Shown here: positions 36,373 through 45,954 of the stretch, in pieces
Position numbering within the stretch: position 1 is the stretch's first letter
Layout of the letters: each line of letters opens with the position of its first letter
Source: Pseudoxanthomonas suwonensis
Lineage (GTDB): Bacteria > Pseudomonadota > Gammaproteobacteria > Xanthomonadales > Xanthomonadaceae
NCBI GenBank assembly: GCA_003240695.1
Contig: QFNC01000003.1
Span: 1-64,000, forward strand
DNA length: 64,000 bases
Direction: 5' to 3'
Made by a program: the position numbers and the translations under genes
Notes under the pieces: model-generated
The model's input: only the letters and a program-made list of their open reading frames with translations
Databases searched by the model: none
Told to the model about the DNA's origin: nothing

Positions 36373-39300
36373 CAGCGGCAATCGCTGCGCAGGGCCAATG
36401 CGTTAGCCGGATTGCCGGACACGCGCAGCAGCGCCCAGATGCCGCTGGTGATGCCGAACCCGCCGATGTCGCGCAGCAGATAGTCACCGCTGACCCGATT
36501 GCCTGCAGATGGCAGCAGCATTTCGAAATGCGCCATCGGTGTCAGGCTTTCCTGGCCCCCCATCGTCATGTGCATCGGGTTGTTGCCGATGCATTGCGAG
36601 GGCGTGCCCCAGGTGGCATGCGAGCCGCCCACGGGCCAGCCGCCGGCACTGACCTGTTCGGTCAGATAGGGATCGCGGGACCAAGCGTGACCGTGCAGGG
36701 TCAGGGTGGTACCACGACCCACGCCGGTGGGCAGCAGCAGCCGCATACGGGTTTCCATGCCGTTGGCGGTGGCGAAGATCGGCACGTACGGCTCGCCCAG
36801 CGGTGCGGTGGCGACCTGTGCGGAGCCGCCATTGCTGCAGCAGCTGTTGGAGAACGCCTGCCAGGCATGCGTCACGCCGGCAAACCCCTCGGCGCCGAAC
36901 GGCGCATCCGGCTCCAGTCCGAAGCGATACCACATCGGTTCGCTGCCGTAGTTCACGGCCATGTGCCCAGAGTCGTGTGCATCTTCCGGTGCGGTGCGCT
37001 GCGGACCTTGGGCATTGTTCTCGCGTTCGGCGGCCAGATTGGGCACAGGGCCTCCGCCGCTTTCGCGACTGCCGTAGCGGAAGTTCAGGCCCTTCTGCTG
37101 CACCACCGCCACATCGCGCATCCATTTGCCGCCGGTTCCGGCGATCGGGTAATGCACGGTGGCCGTGGCGCGGGTTGGACGCATGTTCGTCTGGTTCGTT
37201 CCCGGGTTATGGCGGTCGATGCCGGTGTCGTCGTAGTACTCGCTCCAGCGCGCGCCCTTCGGTTCCACCACCAATGCGCCGACCGCGGCTTTCTGGCCCT
37301 GCTTCACCCGATCCGGCGGGGTCAGGTTGCTGCCGCCGTATTCGATGGCGTTGAACCGGCACAGCTTGTCCAGTCGCGCCAGTCGGGTGGTGTCGGGGGT
37401 CAGGCCGGGGTACTTCTCTTCGCGCCATGCGAAGGATTCGCTGAACGGTGCATCGTTGTCCACCTGCGGCAGTTCGTAGGCGAAGCTGCGAACCAGGGCA
37501 TTGGCGACTTCTGCGGCTTTCGCTTCATCCTGCAGCGCGGTCTGCAAATCGCGCTGGTAGATCGCGACCAAGCCGGCGTTGTCGGTGCACGCCAGACGGT
37601 TCTGTAGCCGGGTCTGGCGATCGACCATGGCGGTGGCATCCAGCAGCGGTGCTTCGTCCACGGCGTCATCGGCCCCCGGGATCACGGCCCTTGCGCTGGC
37701 AATGCGCATGGCGGCCGGCAGCCGGGCGAAGGGCGATGCTCCGGTCACGCGCGCACCGCTTGCGGTGGGGTCCTCCAAACACTGGGCCGGCGTTTTCGTC
37801 GCCATCGATGCCGCCAATTCACGGGTCAGGGCATCCGGCTCCTCGCCCAGCAGTTTCTGCTCCGGATTGATCAGGGCGTGCAGGATTTCGGTGAAGGCGT
37901 CGCGATCATAGATGTGGTTCAACGAGCGTAGCGTGGGCTTGTCGGGGAACTGGTTCAGCAGGTTGTAAGCAGCAGCGGTTGCAGTGTCATCCAACGGGCA
38001 GCTTTCCGCCGAACCCACCATGTCCACATCGCCGGCGTACCATTGGTACATCTGCCGCATTCCCGGCGCGATGGTGCTGACGTGGTTCACGCCCACGGCA
38101 CTGCCGTCGTAGTCCTGCACGTCGTAATGCACCATCTGCGGATGCAGGCCGATGTGGTGAGACGGGCGGATGTCGTTGTTGTTGAACGAGGTCGCATCGC
38201 CACTGCCCGGGCTGCCGCCCTGATCGCGGATGATGCCTGTCAGCGAGGTGTACCCATCCAGGTCGGGCATGGCCTTGCGGCCGCGTGGCAGCCGGTTGTG
38301 CAGCACGATCTGTACGCACTCGCCGGCCGCCGCACGCAGGACCAGCGGTTCGATCGGGCGTCCCGGTTTCAGTGCTCCGTAGCCGTTCTGGTCCAGATCC
38401 TCGCTGCGCACGAACAGGATCGCGGTGGGATCGTGCAACGGACCGGCGTGGTACTTCCTGTTGCCCACATGGTTGCCCTTGTCGTCGAACACCTGCACGA
38501 TGATGGCCGCATCGCGCGGGTTGTAGGTCAGCGTGCCGCCCTTGCCATCCAGCGCCGAACCCGATGGCGTGGGAATGGCGATGCCAAGCGGGTTGTCCAG
38601 CACCCGGTTGGCCAGCACGGCCGACACGTCGTAGCGCCGCACCGGGGCGCCCTTCGGGCAATCGTTCAATGCCACCTGCCCCTGCCAGGGGGCCAGCAGG
38701 GTGGGGCGCGGATTGCCGGGCAGGGTCTGCAACCGGTCATCGCGGTCCAGGCGGTTGTCGCTGCGCAGCACGCCCCATACGCCGTTCCAGATGCCATCCT
38801 GGGCCGTTTCCACGGCGTACATGCGGTCAGTCAAATTGTTGCGGGTGACGTAGTCGGTGATGCGTGCGGCGAAGGTGAACTGCTCCGACAGCCCGGTGTT
38901 CTGCGCATTGCGCCAGCCCGAATCCGGCGCCTGGCCGTAACCGGAGCCGCCCTGCAGCCACGCCAGTCCGTTGATGCTGCCGTTGTGCTCGTGCTCGTGC
39001 GAACCGGCCTGCACCTTCACCCGCACCAGATCGCCGGAGTAGGCGCGCAGGATCGGGGTGAACGGATCGCCCTTGTGGATGTGTGCGGTCAGGGGCGGAT
39101 ACGGGGTGTTGCCCAGCGCCGTGTTCAGATCGCCGATGGCACGGTCGGTGCGGGTCTGGAACGCATAGGCCAGATCACCGCGGAAGCCGCTGGCCTGCGA
39201 TGCAGATTTCGGATCGTACACGCGTGCGGCCACCGGTTCGTTACGGTAGTTCACCACCATCATGCCCACGTCGTCGGCGGAAATCGCTTCCGGGCATGGG

Positions 39301-42300
39301 CGTGGCGGGTGCGTCGTCGCGCTGTAGACCGCGTCGTGCAATTTGTCGGCATGCGGGCCGCCGGGACAGTGGTCGTCGTACTTGAAGATGGCTTTCGGAT
39401 CGTCGGCCTGCTTGCGCACTGACGGATGAATCGCCTTGCGGTAACTGTCGGGGCTCGCCGTGGCCGATGGATCGTATTTGTACGGCACGCCCTGTGCGCT
39501 CACGCCGACATAGGTGCCTTTTTCGTAGGCATGCTGGAAATCGCCGAATTGCAGGAAGAACTCGCGGTGCGAATCGTCCAACCTGTCGTCGGGATCCACA
39601 TGCAACGGGGTGCGGCCCTTACCGGTGATGATCGCCTGCCAGGTGGTCGGGCCGCCATCGCCGCGGGTGCCCAGCAGCACGCCGGTTTCGTTGTGGCGCC
39701 ATTCGGCTCCGGGCGGCTCGGTCAGCATGGTGGCGTACAAACCCAGCTGCTGGTGAGTCGACGGCCCCAGATGATCGTGAGTGAAGGTGATGCCCAGGCC
39801 GCGATGCACGTTTTTCGTGTTCAGCACCGGATCGGAGAACCAGCGCTGCAGCGTGGTGCGCGCACCCAGCCAGTCGCAGATGCCCGGATGCGCGCCGTAT
39901 TCCTTCTCGAACGCCGCGAAATCGCCACCCAGGTCCTGCCAGATCCGGTCGCACTGGTCCTTCTGGTGGCCGATGCTGACATTGAAGTAGGGATGGATGG
40001 CCGGGACCAGCGGCGCGGTGCTGCCACCGGGCTGCGGCACCGGCGCGGTGGCGTGGGCATTCCAGCTGTTGATGGCGGCGATGCGCTCGCGCACCGCACC
40101 TGGCGAGAAGGTGCCGTCCTCGTAGTTCCAGCCGTTGGCGCCGCCGTCGGCGGAGGTCAGGTCCCACTTCGGCAGATGGATGTGCTGGCCGATGACGTCG
40201 GTGGGCGTGGTGATCTGGTAGTCGTCGGCGTAGAAATCCTTCGGCACCAGGTTGGTGTGCCAGTACATCGCGCAGTCGAAGGTGTTCATACGCAGCACCA
40301 GCGGTTCGGGCGGGCGCTTGCGGTCCAGCGTGGGCACCACGTCGTCCCACAGCGACAGTATTCGCTGCTGCGGATAGTGGTATCCCAGTTTGTTGAACAC
40401 CACGTCCAGCTGCAGGTTGGCGCCCTTGTAGATGCGCGGCTTGTCCGCACCGAACTGGATGCCGCCCGGCAGGCTGTCGCTGACCGGTACCAGGCTGGTC
40501 AGGCTGCCGCCGCCGAAGAATCGTCCGCCACCATCGCCGGTCTGCAGCAGCTTGCCGCGATCGTCGATGCAGGGTTCGTTGTAGGGCGCCCCCGGCACCG
40601 GCGGTGCGCCATTGACGGTGAAGCTGGCCGGCGACACGTTGCCGCCCATGTCCACCTTGTGGCTGGGATGGTCGCGCTGCGCATGGAACTTCATCGCCAG
40701 CCGTTCCAATGGCGTGCCGGATTCGGGGAAATAGATCGGCTTGGCCGCTTCCAGGTGCTTTTCCGCGGTCAAACGGGTCAGCAGTGCTTCGGAATGGCCG
40801 CCCTCGGCATAACCGGCCAGCGCATGCCGCGGCAGGCCGCCGTCGAAACCGCCGGCATTCTTGTCCATGTCCAATGGCGGTGTGGTGGGACGATGGCCGA
40901 TGCTGGCCGGCGTGTTGGTGTGCTCGGTCACGCCGGCAATCCAGAAGGGATAGCCGGGGTTGGTCGGTTCATCCGGTTTCAGCAGTTCGGCCTTGGAGCC
41001 GAACCCGGTCGCCTTGGGCGTGACATGCACCGGTGCCGGCACCAGCGGCAGCGCCTTGCCGGGCAGTGGCACGATCGCCGGAATCGGTGCGCCGGCCACC
41101 AGTTCGCCATCGGGCAATGCACGTGCGTTTTTGGTGGGACGCCCGTTCTTCAATCCGAATGGCTTGGCGTGGAATTCGCCGCCCTCGTCGGTCACCGCCA
41201 GTCGTGTGCCGGTTTCCAGCACGTCGTGCACGCGCCACATGTACCACATGCCCTGGGCGAAATGCGGATAGAAATGGCAGTGGAAAATCGCATCGCCCAC
41301 CGTCTTGTTGCGGTTGCCGGAACCGCCGAAGGCGATTTCGTAGGTGTAGCCTGAACCCGGCCCGATCGCCTGTGCGTCGATGTAGTTGGAGTTGTCGTCG
41401 TTGGGATTGAAAAGCCACTGGTGGTTGTGCAGATGGAACACGTGCTGTTCCTTGCCGGCATGCACGTTGCGGAACTTCACCGCATCGCCGATGTAGCTGT
41501 GATGCACGTTGGCCGGATCGTGCGGATACCAGGCCTGGGTGGCCTGCACGTCCTTGCCCATCCCCTTCCAGTCGCAGTGTTTCAGGAAGCCGTCGTAGTG
41601 GCTGGCGTCGAAGGGCCGGCCCTTGCTCTTGCGGTACTGCGCATCGACGAACTCCGGCTGGCAGCGGCCCACCGCCATCGCCACTGGCTTGTCCACAAGC
41701 ATCGCGGCATCGCCCAGCGCGAAGGCGGACAAAAAGAACTCCTCGTAGGCGCAGTCCAGGCAGTCCTGCATCGGCCCGGCCTGCAAGCGGTTGGCGATGA
41801 TTTCCGAGCCGATCCCGCCGGAGCCGTAGTTGATCATGAAGGCATCGCGCACGCCGTGCAGGGTGTGGCGCAGTTCGGGGTGTTCGAAGAAATACGGGAA
41901 TGCTTGGGTGGCCGCGTTTTCGTCGTGGTACACCGACACGAATTCGCGGAACGGCTCCAGCCGATTCGGCAGGCTGGGATTGCGCAGGCCCTTGCTTTCC
42001 AGCGGATAGGTGCTGGCCGGGAAGCTGCCGTCCTTGTTCGGGCCGATGATGATGGCGTTGATGTCGCCATGCACGATGCGCTGGCCTTGCATCATGTTCA
42101 GGATCGGCAGACCGGCCTTGCCTTCGCTGCACCACACGCCACTGGTGGCGCAGTCGTCGGGATAGGTGGCGTCGTAGTCGATCACCGGCTGACCGCCCGG
42201 CGTGTGGCTGCGCGTGGCCAGGCGCAGTTCCTCTTCCGTCACCTGCGCCCGGTAGAAGCGCGCCTTGGCCGGCTGCACCGCCACCGTGGCGAACAGGCCC

Positions 42301-43130
42301 ACGCCGCTGTTGCCGGCAGTGCCTTCGCCGCCGAACACCGCACCGGTGTTGGTGACCAGGAAGGCGCCCTCGGCCGGTGCGAAGAAACAATAGCTGCGCG
42401 ATTGCCCGGGCGCGGCCAGACTGTTGCCATTGGTGCCGACGAACGAGGAATCGCTGTGGATGTTGCCCACCAGTTCCAGCCCCTGCGGATGGAAACCGAC
42501 CGTGCGGCTGGCCACCTGGTCGTCGATCTGGAAGATTTCCGGCATGCCGGACGGATCGCGCGGCGCATGATCCAGCGGATGGTCCAGTCCCGGGAAGACC
42601 GGACCGCTCGAACGCATGGGGTTTCCAGGCAGATTCGTGCTGGAAGAGATCGCCGTGGACAGCAGATTGGTGAAGCGCACCTGCAGGTACTGCCCGGCCG
42701 CCACGCGCAGCACCAGCGGACGCGGACGCAGGTCGGGACGCAAGGCGATGCCGCGGCTGGCGTTGCGGCTGCGCGCGGCTTCGAACAGTTCCCTGCCTTT
42801 CGGCGAATCATCCAGCACATGTCGGCTGCGCACGTCGATCACGTCGTGACGCAGGGCGTACATCATCCAGTTGATGTTCTGCGCGCCGATGCGGTTGAAC
42901 ACCATGGGATGGTCGAGGGCCACCACGTCGGCCACCAGCGCCGATTCCGGGCAGCTGGGTTCCGGCGGCGCGCGGAGCTGCAGATCACGCAGCCGTGCCA
43001 GCTCTGCTGGCCGGGCGATGGTCGGCTGCGTGCGGATCGGTGGCGTTTCACCCCGGGCCGGTTGTGCCTGCGCGATCGTTGCAGCCGCTGCCAGCAACGC
43101 CCCGGATACTGCCGCGATCACCCACTGCAT
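36372..43130 (-). CDS. Giant secreted multicopper oxidase, putative Mn(II) oxidase (MnxG/MofA-like)
   Basis: A 2252-residue protein with signal peptide (WVIAAVSGALLAAAATIAQA). Copper motifs are spread along the chain: HLHNHQW (~565-570), HCHFYPHFAQGMW (617-629), HIHKGDPF, HEHEHNG, FTHDHLGPSTHQQLG, IGQHIHLPKWD, HHIGLHPQMVHYD and HGHAW near the C-terminus. HCHxxxHxxxxM is the type 1/type 3 signature of multicopper oxidases. The size and several cupredoxin-like units resemble bacterial Mn(II) oxidases MnxG and MofA; ordinary laccases have about 500 residues. The start at 43130 follows GGGG and begins the signal; an in-frame ATG at 43163 is weaker. First gene of a five-gene operon with two SCO chaperones and cytochrome c. 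Substrate is inference. Confidence 0.88.
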   Translation of the reverse strand: MQWVIAAVSGALLAAAATIAQAQPARGETPPIRTQPTIARPAELARLRDLQLRAPPEPSCPESALVADVVALDHPMVFNRIGAQNINWMMYALRHDVIDVRSRHVLDDSPKGRELFEAARSRNASRGIALRPDLRPRPLVLRVAAGQYLQVRFTNLLSTAISSSTNLPGNPMRSSGPVFPGLDHPLDHAPRDPSGMPEIFQIDDQVASRTVGFHPQGLELVGNIHSDSSFVGTNGNSLAAPGQSRSYCFFAPAEGAFLVTNTGAVFGGEGTAGNSGVGLFATVAVQPAKARFYRAQVTEEELRLATRSHTPGGQPVIDYDATYPDDCATSGVWCSEGKAGLPILNMMQGQRIVHGDINAIIIGPNKDGSFPASTYPLESKGLRNPSLPNRLEPFREFVSVYHDENAATQAFPYFFEHPELRHTLHGVRDAFMINYGSGGIGSEIIANRLQAGPMQDCLDCAYEEFFLSAFALGDAAMLVDKPVAMAVGRCQPEFVDAQYRKSKGRPFDASHYDGFLKHCDWKGMGKDVQATQAWYPHDPANVHHSYIGDAVKFRNVHAGKEQHVFHLHNHQWLFNPNDDNSNYIDAQAIGPGSGYTYEIAFGGSGNRNKTVGDAIFHCHFYPHFAQGMWYMWRVHDVLETGTRLAVTDEGGEFHAKPFGLKNGRPTKNARALPDGELVAGAPIPAIVPLPGKALPLVPAPVHVTPKATGFGSKAELLKPDEPTNPGYPFWIAGVTEHTNTPASIGHRPTTPPLDMDKNAGGFDGGLPRHALAGYAEGGHSEALLTRLTAEKHLEAAKPIYFPESGTPLERLAMKFHAQRDHPSHKVDMGGNVSPASFTVNGAPPVPGAPYNEPCIDDRGKLLQTGDGGGRFFGGGSLTSLVPVSDSLPGGIQFGADKPRIYKGANLQLDVVFNKLGYHYPQQRILSLWDDVVPTLDRKRPPEPLVLRMNTFDCAMYWHTNLVPKDFYADDYQITTPTDVIGQHIHLPKWDLTSADGGANGWNYEDGTFSPGAVRERIAAINSWNAHATAPVPQPGGSTAPLVPAIHPYFNVSIGHQKDQCDRIWQDLGGDFAAFEKEYGAHPGICDWLGARTTLQRWFSDPVLNTKNVHRGLGITFTHDHLGPSTHQQLGLYATMLTEPPGAEWRHNETGVLLGTRGDGGPTTWQAIITGKGRTPLHVDPDDRLDDSHREFFLQFGDFQHAYEKGTYVGVSAQGVPYKYDPSATASPDSYRKAIHPSVRKQADDPKAIFKYDDHCPGGPHADKLHDAVYSATTHPPRPCPEAISADDVGMMVVNYRNEPVAARVYDPKSASQASGFRGDLAYAFQTRTDRAIGDLNTALGNTPYPPLTAHIHKGDPFTPILRAYSGDLVRVKVQAGSHEHEHNGSINGLAWLQGGSGYGQAPDSGWRNAQNTGLSEQFTFAARITDYVTRNNLTDRMYAVETAQDGIWNGVWGVLRSDNRLDRDDRLQTLPGNPRPTLLAPWQGQVALNDCPKGAPVRRYDVSAVLANRVLDNPLGIAIPTPSGSALDGKGGTLTYNPRDAAIIVQVFDDKGNHVGNRKYHAGPLHDPTAILFVRSEDLDQNGYGALKPGRPIEPLVLRAAAGECVQIVLHNRLPRGRKAMPDLDGYTSLTGIIRDQGGSPGSGDATSFNNNDIRPSHHIGLHPQMVHYDVQDYDGSAVGVNHVSTIAPGMRQMYQWYAGDVDMVGSAESCPLDDTATAAAYNLLNQFPDKPTLRSLNHIYDRDAFTEILHALINPEQKLLGEEPDALTRELAASMATKTPAQCLEDPTASGARVTGASPFARLPAAMRIASARAVIPGADDAVDEAPLLDATAMVDRQTRLQNRLACTDNAGLVAIYQRDLQTALQDEAKAAEVANALVRSFAYELPQVDNDAPFSESFAWREEKYPGLTPDTTRLARLDKLCRFNAIEYGGSNLTPPDRVKQGQKAAVGALVVEPKGARWSEYYDDTGIDRHNPGTNQTNMRPTRATATVHYPIAGTGGKWMRDVAVVQQKGLNFRYGSRESGGGPVPNLAAERENNAQGPQRTAPEDAHDSGHMAVNYGSEPMWYRFGLEPDAPFGAEGFAGVTHAWQAFSNSCCSNGGSAQVATAPLGEPYVPIFATANGMETRMRLLLPTGVGRGTTLTLHGHAWSRDPYLTEQVSAGGWPVGGSHATWGTPSQCIGNNPMHMTMGGQESLTPMAHFEMLLPSAGNRVSGDYLLRDIGGFGITSGIWALLRVSGNPANALALRSDCR

Positions 43131-43209
43131 GCGCCACCCCTTTACGTTTGATCCCAACCTCACCCTGTTGGCTGCGTCCTGCTGTCAAGTCACGTTTCCT
43201 TCAGCTTGA

Positions 43210-43238
43210 TTAATAACTCTAATCCTGAAGGATTGCAA
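43210..43238 (-). promoter_or_regulatory. Predicted promoter of the multicopper oxidase operon with an internal dyad
   Basis: Reading toward the oxidase, TTGCAA (43238-43233) and TATTAA (43215-43210) are separated by 17 bases and lie about 80 bases before the oxidase ATG. The spacer contains the perfect dyad AATCC-TGAA-GGATT (43221-43234), which could be an operator. The local AT-richness stands out from the GC-rich surroundings. Promoter match is moderate (4 of 6 at each hexamer). Confidence 0.5.
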
Positions 43239-43283
43239 CTGTGCTGCAGCCAGCCATCATGGGAAACGGCAATGGAGCGCGAA

Positions 43284-44000
43284 TCAGGACAGCGGCGGCA
43301 ACGCCTCGCGCGGCGGCAGGGTCCAGTCGATGGGACGGCGTCCGTGGCCGGTCAGGTATGCATTGGTTGCGGAAAAATGCCCGCAACCCAGAAAACCGCG
43401 GTGCGCCGACAGCGGCGAGGGATGTGGGGCCTTCAGCACGCGGTGGCGGCGGGTGTCGATCATCCGGCCCTTGGCCTGCGCATAACTGCCCCAAAGCAGG
43501 AACACCAGTCCCTCGCGCTCGCGGTTCAGCACGTCCACCACGTGATCGGTGAAGCCTTCCCAGCCCTTGCCCTGATGGCTGCCGGCGCGGCCTTCCTCCA
43601 CCGTCAGCACCGCGTTCAGCAGCAGCACGCCACGCTGCGCCCAGGGCAGCAGGCAGCCGTGGTCGGGACGCACGAAGCCGGTATCGCGCGCCAGTTCCTT
43701 GTAGATGTTGTCCAGCGACGGTGGCACGGCCACGCCCGGCAGCACCGAGAAGCACAGGCCGTGGGCCTGGTTGGGGCCGTGGTATGGATCCTGACCCAGG
43801 ATCACCACCTGCACCGCATCGAATGGCGTGGCGTTGAAGGCGGCGAAGATCCGCGACGGCGCAGGATGGATGTGCACGCCGGCACGCAAGCGCTGGCGCA
43901 GGAAGGTCGACAGCGCCTGCATGTCCTCGCGCTGCAGCCAATCGCCGATGCGGGCTTTCCACGACCGCTCCAGGCGGATGGCATCGCGCTCGGTGGTCAC
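43284..44000 (-). CDS. ung: Uracil-DNA glycosylase (family 1)
   Basis: A 238-residue enzyme that removes uracil from DNA. The water-activating motif is GQDPYHG with D71, followed by QAHGLCFSV, the Asn pocket GVLLLNAVLTVE, and the His/leucine loop HPSPLSAHRGFLG. All catalytic motifs are intact. Ten bases separate it from the upstream regulator gene, so they may be co-transcribed. Confidence 0.97.
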   Translation of the reverse strand: MTTERDAIRLERSWKARIGDWLQREDMQALSTFLRQRLRAGVHIHPAPSRIFAAFNATPFDAVQVVILGQDPYHGPNQAHGLCFSVLPGVAVPPSLDNIYKELARDTGFVRPDHGCLLPWAQRGVLLLNAVLTVEEGRAGSHQGKGWEGFTDHVVDVLNREREGLVFLLWGSYAQAKGRMIDTRRHRVLKAPHPSPLSAHRGFLGCGHFSATNAYLTGHGRRPIDWTLPPREALPPLS

Positions 44001-44010
44001 GATGGCTGGA

Positions 44011-44904
44011 TCAGGGGCTGGCAGGACTGTCGACGGCGGCAGCCGTTTGCGGTGCCCGTGCCGCCGCGCGCAGCTGGAACAGCACCTTGGTCAGCAGCAG
44101 GCGTTCCTCGGTGGGTTTCAGCACCAGATCGTTGGCGCCTTCGCGCAGCAGCTCGGCCTGCTTGGCCGGGTTGTCGTCGCCGGTCATCACGATCACCGGC
44201 AGCCGGCGCTTGCCGTAGCGGAAGGCGTTGCGGATCTGCGACAGCAGATCGCGTCCGCTCAGCGCCCCGACCAGGTACACATCCGTCAGCACCAGGTCGG
44301 TGCCCACATCGGCCTGCTCGTCCGGCGGGCCGGACTCGGCATCGGCGGGGTAGCGATCGTGCAGATAGTCCAGCGCATCCTCCACGCTGGTGAGATGAGT
44401 GATCTCCAGGCCCTGCGCAGCCAGCATGCGCTTGGTGGACAGCGCCACCACCTTGCTGTCCTCCACGTACAGCACCCGGCCGCCGGGAATCGGTTCGGGA
44501 TGCAGATAGCCGCGCAGGAACGCCGCCAGTGCCTTGGGGCCCAGCGACTTGTCGAAGTAGTCGGTGACATCCTCGCCCAGCGTGCGCGCTTCCAGCCGGT
44601 TCTGCACGTCGCCGGACACCACGATGATCGGTACGTAGTTCTGTCCGGCCGATTCGCGCACCATCTTCGCCAGGGTCAGGCCGTCGCCGTCGGGCAGCAC
44701 CAGCGCGGTGCTGACCAGATCCACCGACTGCTGCGCCAGCGCGGCGCGCGCTTCAGCCAGGTCGCCGCAGGAAATGATCCGTGCGCCGGGGGTTTCGGCC
44801 AGCAGCATGTCGCCGATCAGCTTGCGCACCAGCCTGGAGCCGTCCACCACCATCACCCGCGGGGCATCGGTAATCACGTGGCGGATGTCGTGCTTGGCAG
44901 TCAT
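44011..44904 (-). CDS. Double-receiver response regulator without output domain
   Basis: A 297-residue protein made of two receiver domains. The first (about 10-135) has VDLVSTALVLPDGDG, where the phosphoacceptor Asp is replaced by Ala, so it is probably a pseudo-receiver. The second (about 140-275) has an intact acceptor in LVLTDVYLVGALSG, the paired acidic residues in YVEDS and the Lys in LVLKPTEE. No DNA-binding or enzyme domain follows; the last ~20 residues are low complexity. It lies between ftsX and ung, three bases after ftsX. Partner kinase unknown. Confidence 0.87.
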   Translation of the reverse strand: MTAKHDIRHVITDAPRVMVVDGSRLVRKLIGDMLLAETPGARIISCGDLAEARAALAQQSVDLVSTALVLPDGDGLTLAKMVRESAGQNYVPIIVVSGDVQNRLEARTLGEDVTDYFDKSLGPKALAAFLRGYLHPEPIPGGRVLYVEDSKVVALSTKRMLAAQGLEITHLTSVEDALDYLHDRYPADAESGPPDEQADVGTDLVLTDVYLVGALSGRDLLSQIRNAFRYGKRRLPVIVMTGDDNPAKQAELLREGANDLVLKPTEERLLLTKVLFQLRAAARAPQTAAAVDSPASP

Positions 44905-44907
44905 CGG

Positions 44908-45954
44908 TCAGTGGCGGTCCGGCCGGGTCTGGCGCAGGAAGTGGCCGGTCACGATGCCTGCTCCCAGCCATCCGATCAAGCCCGCGGCGATCCAGGCCAG
45001 TGCCGCCTGAACCGCATCCAGGCCCTGCAGGCGGAAGCCGCTGCCGTAACTGGCGGCCAGTTGTCCCACCGCCGGCTGCAGCGCGAACGCGGCCAGACTG
45101 AGCAGGGCGATCGCCAACGCACCGGCACCCAGGCCGTACCACACGCCCAGATACAGGAACGGCCGGCGGATGAAACCGTCGGTGGCCCCCAGCAGCTGCA
45201 TTACGGCGAGTTCCTCGCGCCGCGACTGGATGTCCAGGCGCACGGTATTGCCCACCACCAGCAACGCGCCGATGCCCAGCAACAGTGCCAGCACCAGCGC
45301 CAACCGGCGTCCCAGCGCCAGCCAGCCATCCAGCCGCTGCCGCCACAGCGCATCGTGCTGCACCAATTCGGCTTCGGGCAGCGCCTGCAATGCGCCGACC
45401 AGCACCGATTCTTCGCCGCGCGGAGTCAGCACCAGCACGCTGGGCAGAGGGTTGTCGGTCACCGCGGCGATCACCTCGGCCATGCCGTTCTGCCCGCGCA
45501 GTTCGGCCAGACCGTCGTCGGGCGATTTCAAAGCCAGAGCTGCCACGTCGGGCTGGGCACGCCATGCATCCGCCAGTTGCTGCGCGCGCGACAGCGGCAC
45601 AGCGGGTTTCAGGAACACGGTGATCTGGCGCGATGCCTGCGCGTTGCCGGCCAGTTGCGCGATGTTGCCGAGCGATGCCCACAGCCCCAGCGGCAATGCC
45701 AAGGCCATCCCCATCACGCCGATGGTCAGCAGCGCCGACACCGGCCGCCGCAGCAACCGGCCCAGACTGGCCAGCAGGCTGTACAGATGGTGATCGACCC
45801 AGGTGCCCAGCGCCGATGCCGCATCGGCCTGCAGGGGCTGGCTCGGAGCCGACGCGCGTTGCGTCGTGGCAGGGGTGATCGCAGGTGCCATCGCAGCGAC
45901 TTCGAAGTCGGCCGCGATCGGCTGTTCGTCGTCGTGCGGCGGGATGTCAGGCAT
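44908..45954 (-). CDS. ftsX: Cell-division ABC transporter permease FtsX
   Basis: A 348-residue membrane protein. A long ~50-residue cytoplasmic N-tail precedes the first helix (ALLTIGVMGMALALPLGLW). A periplasmic loop with TVFLKPAVPLSRAQQLADAW follows, then three C-terminal helices with NTVRLDIQSRREELAVMQLLGAT, the FtsX signature. Together with FtsE it couples divisome assembly to activation of periplasmic cell-wall amidases through EnvC. It overlaps ftsE by eight bases. Confidence 0.94.
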   Translation of the reverse strand: MPDIPPHDDEQPIAADFEVAAMAPAITPATTQRASAPSQPLQADAASALGTWVDHHLYSLLASLGRLLRRPVSALLTIGVMGMALALPLGLWASLGNIAQLAGNAQASRQITVFLKPAVPLSRAQQLADAWRAQPDVAALALKSPDDGLAELRGQNGMAEVIAAVTDNPLPSVLVLTPRGEESVLVGALQALPEAELVQHDALWRQRLDGWLALGRRLALVLALLLGIGALLVVGNTVRLDIQSRREELAVMQLLGATDGFIRRPFLYLGVWYGLGAGALAIALLSLAAFALQPAVGQLAASYGSGFRLQGLDAVQAALAWIAAGLIGWLGAGIVTGHFLRQTRPDRH

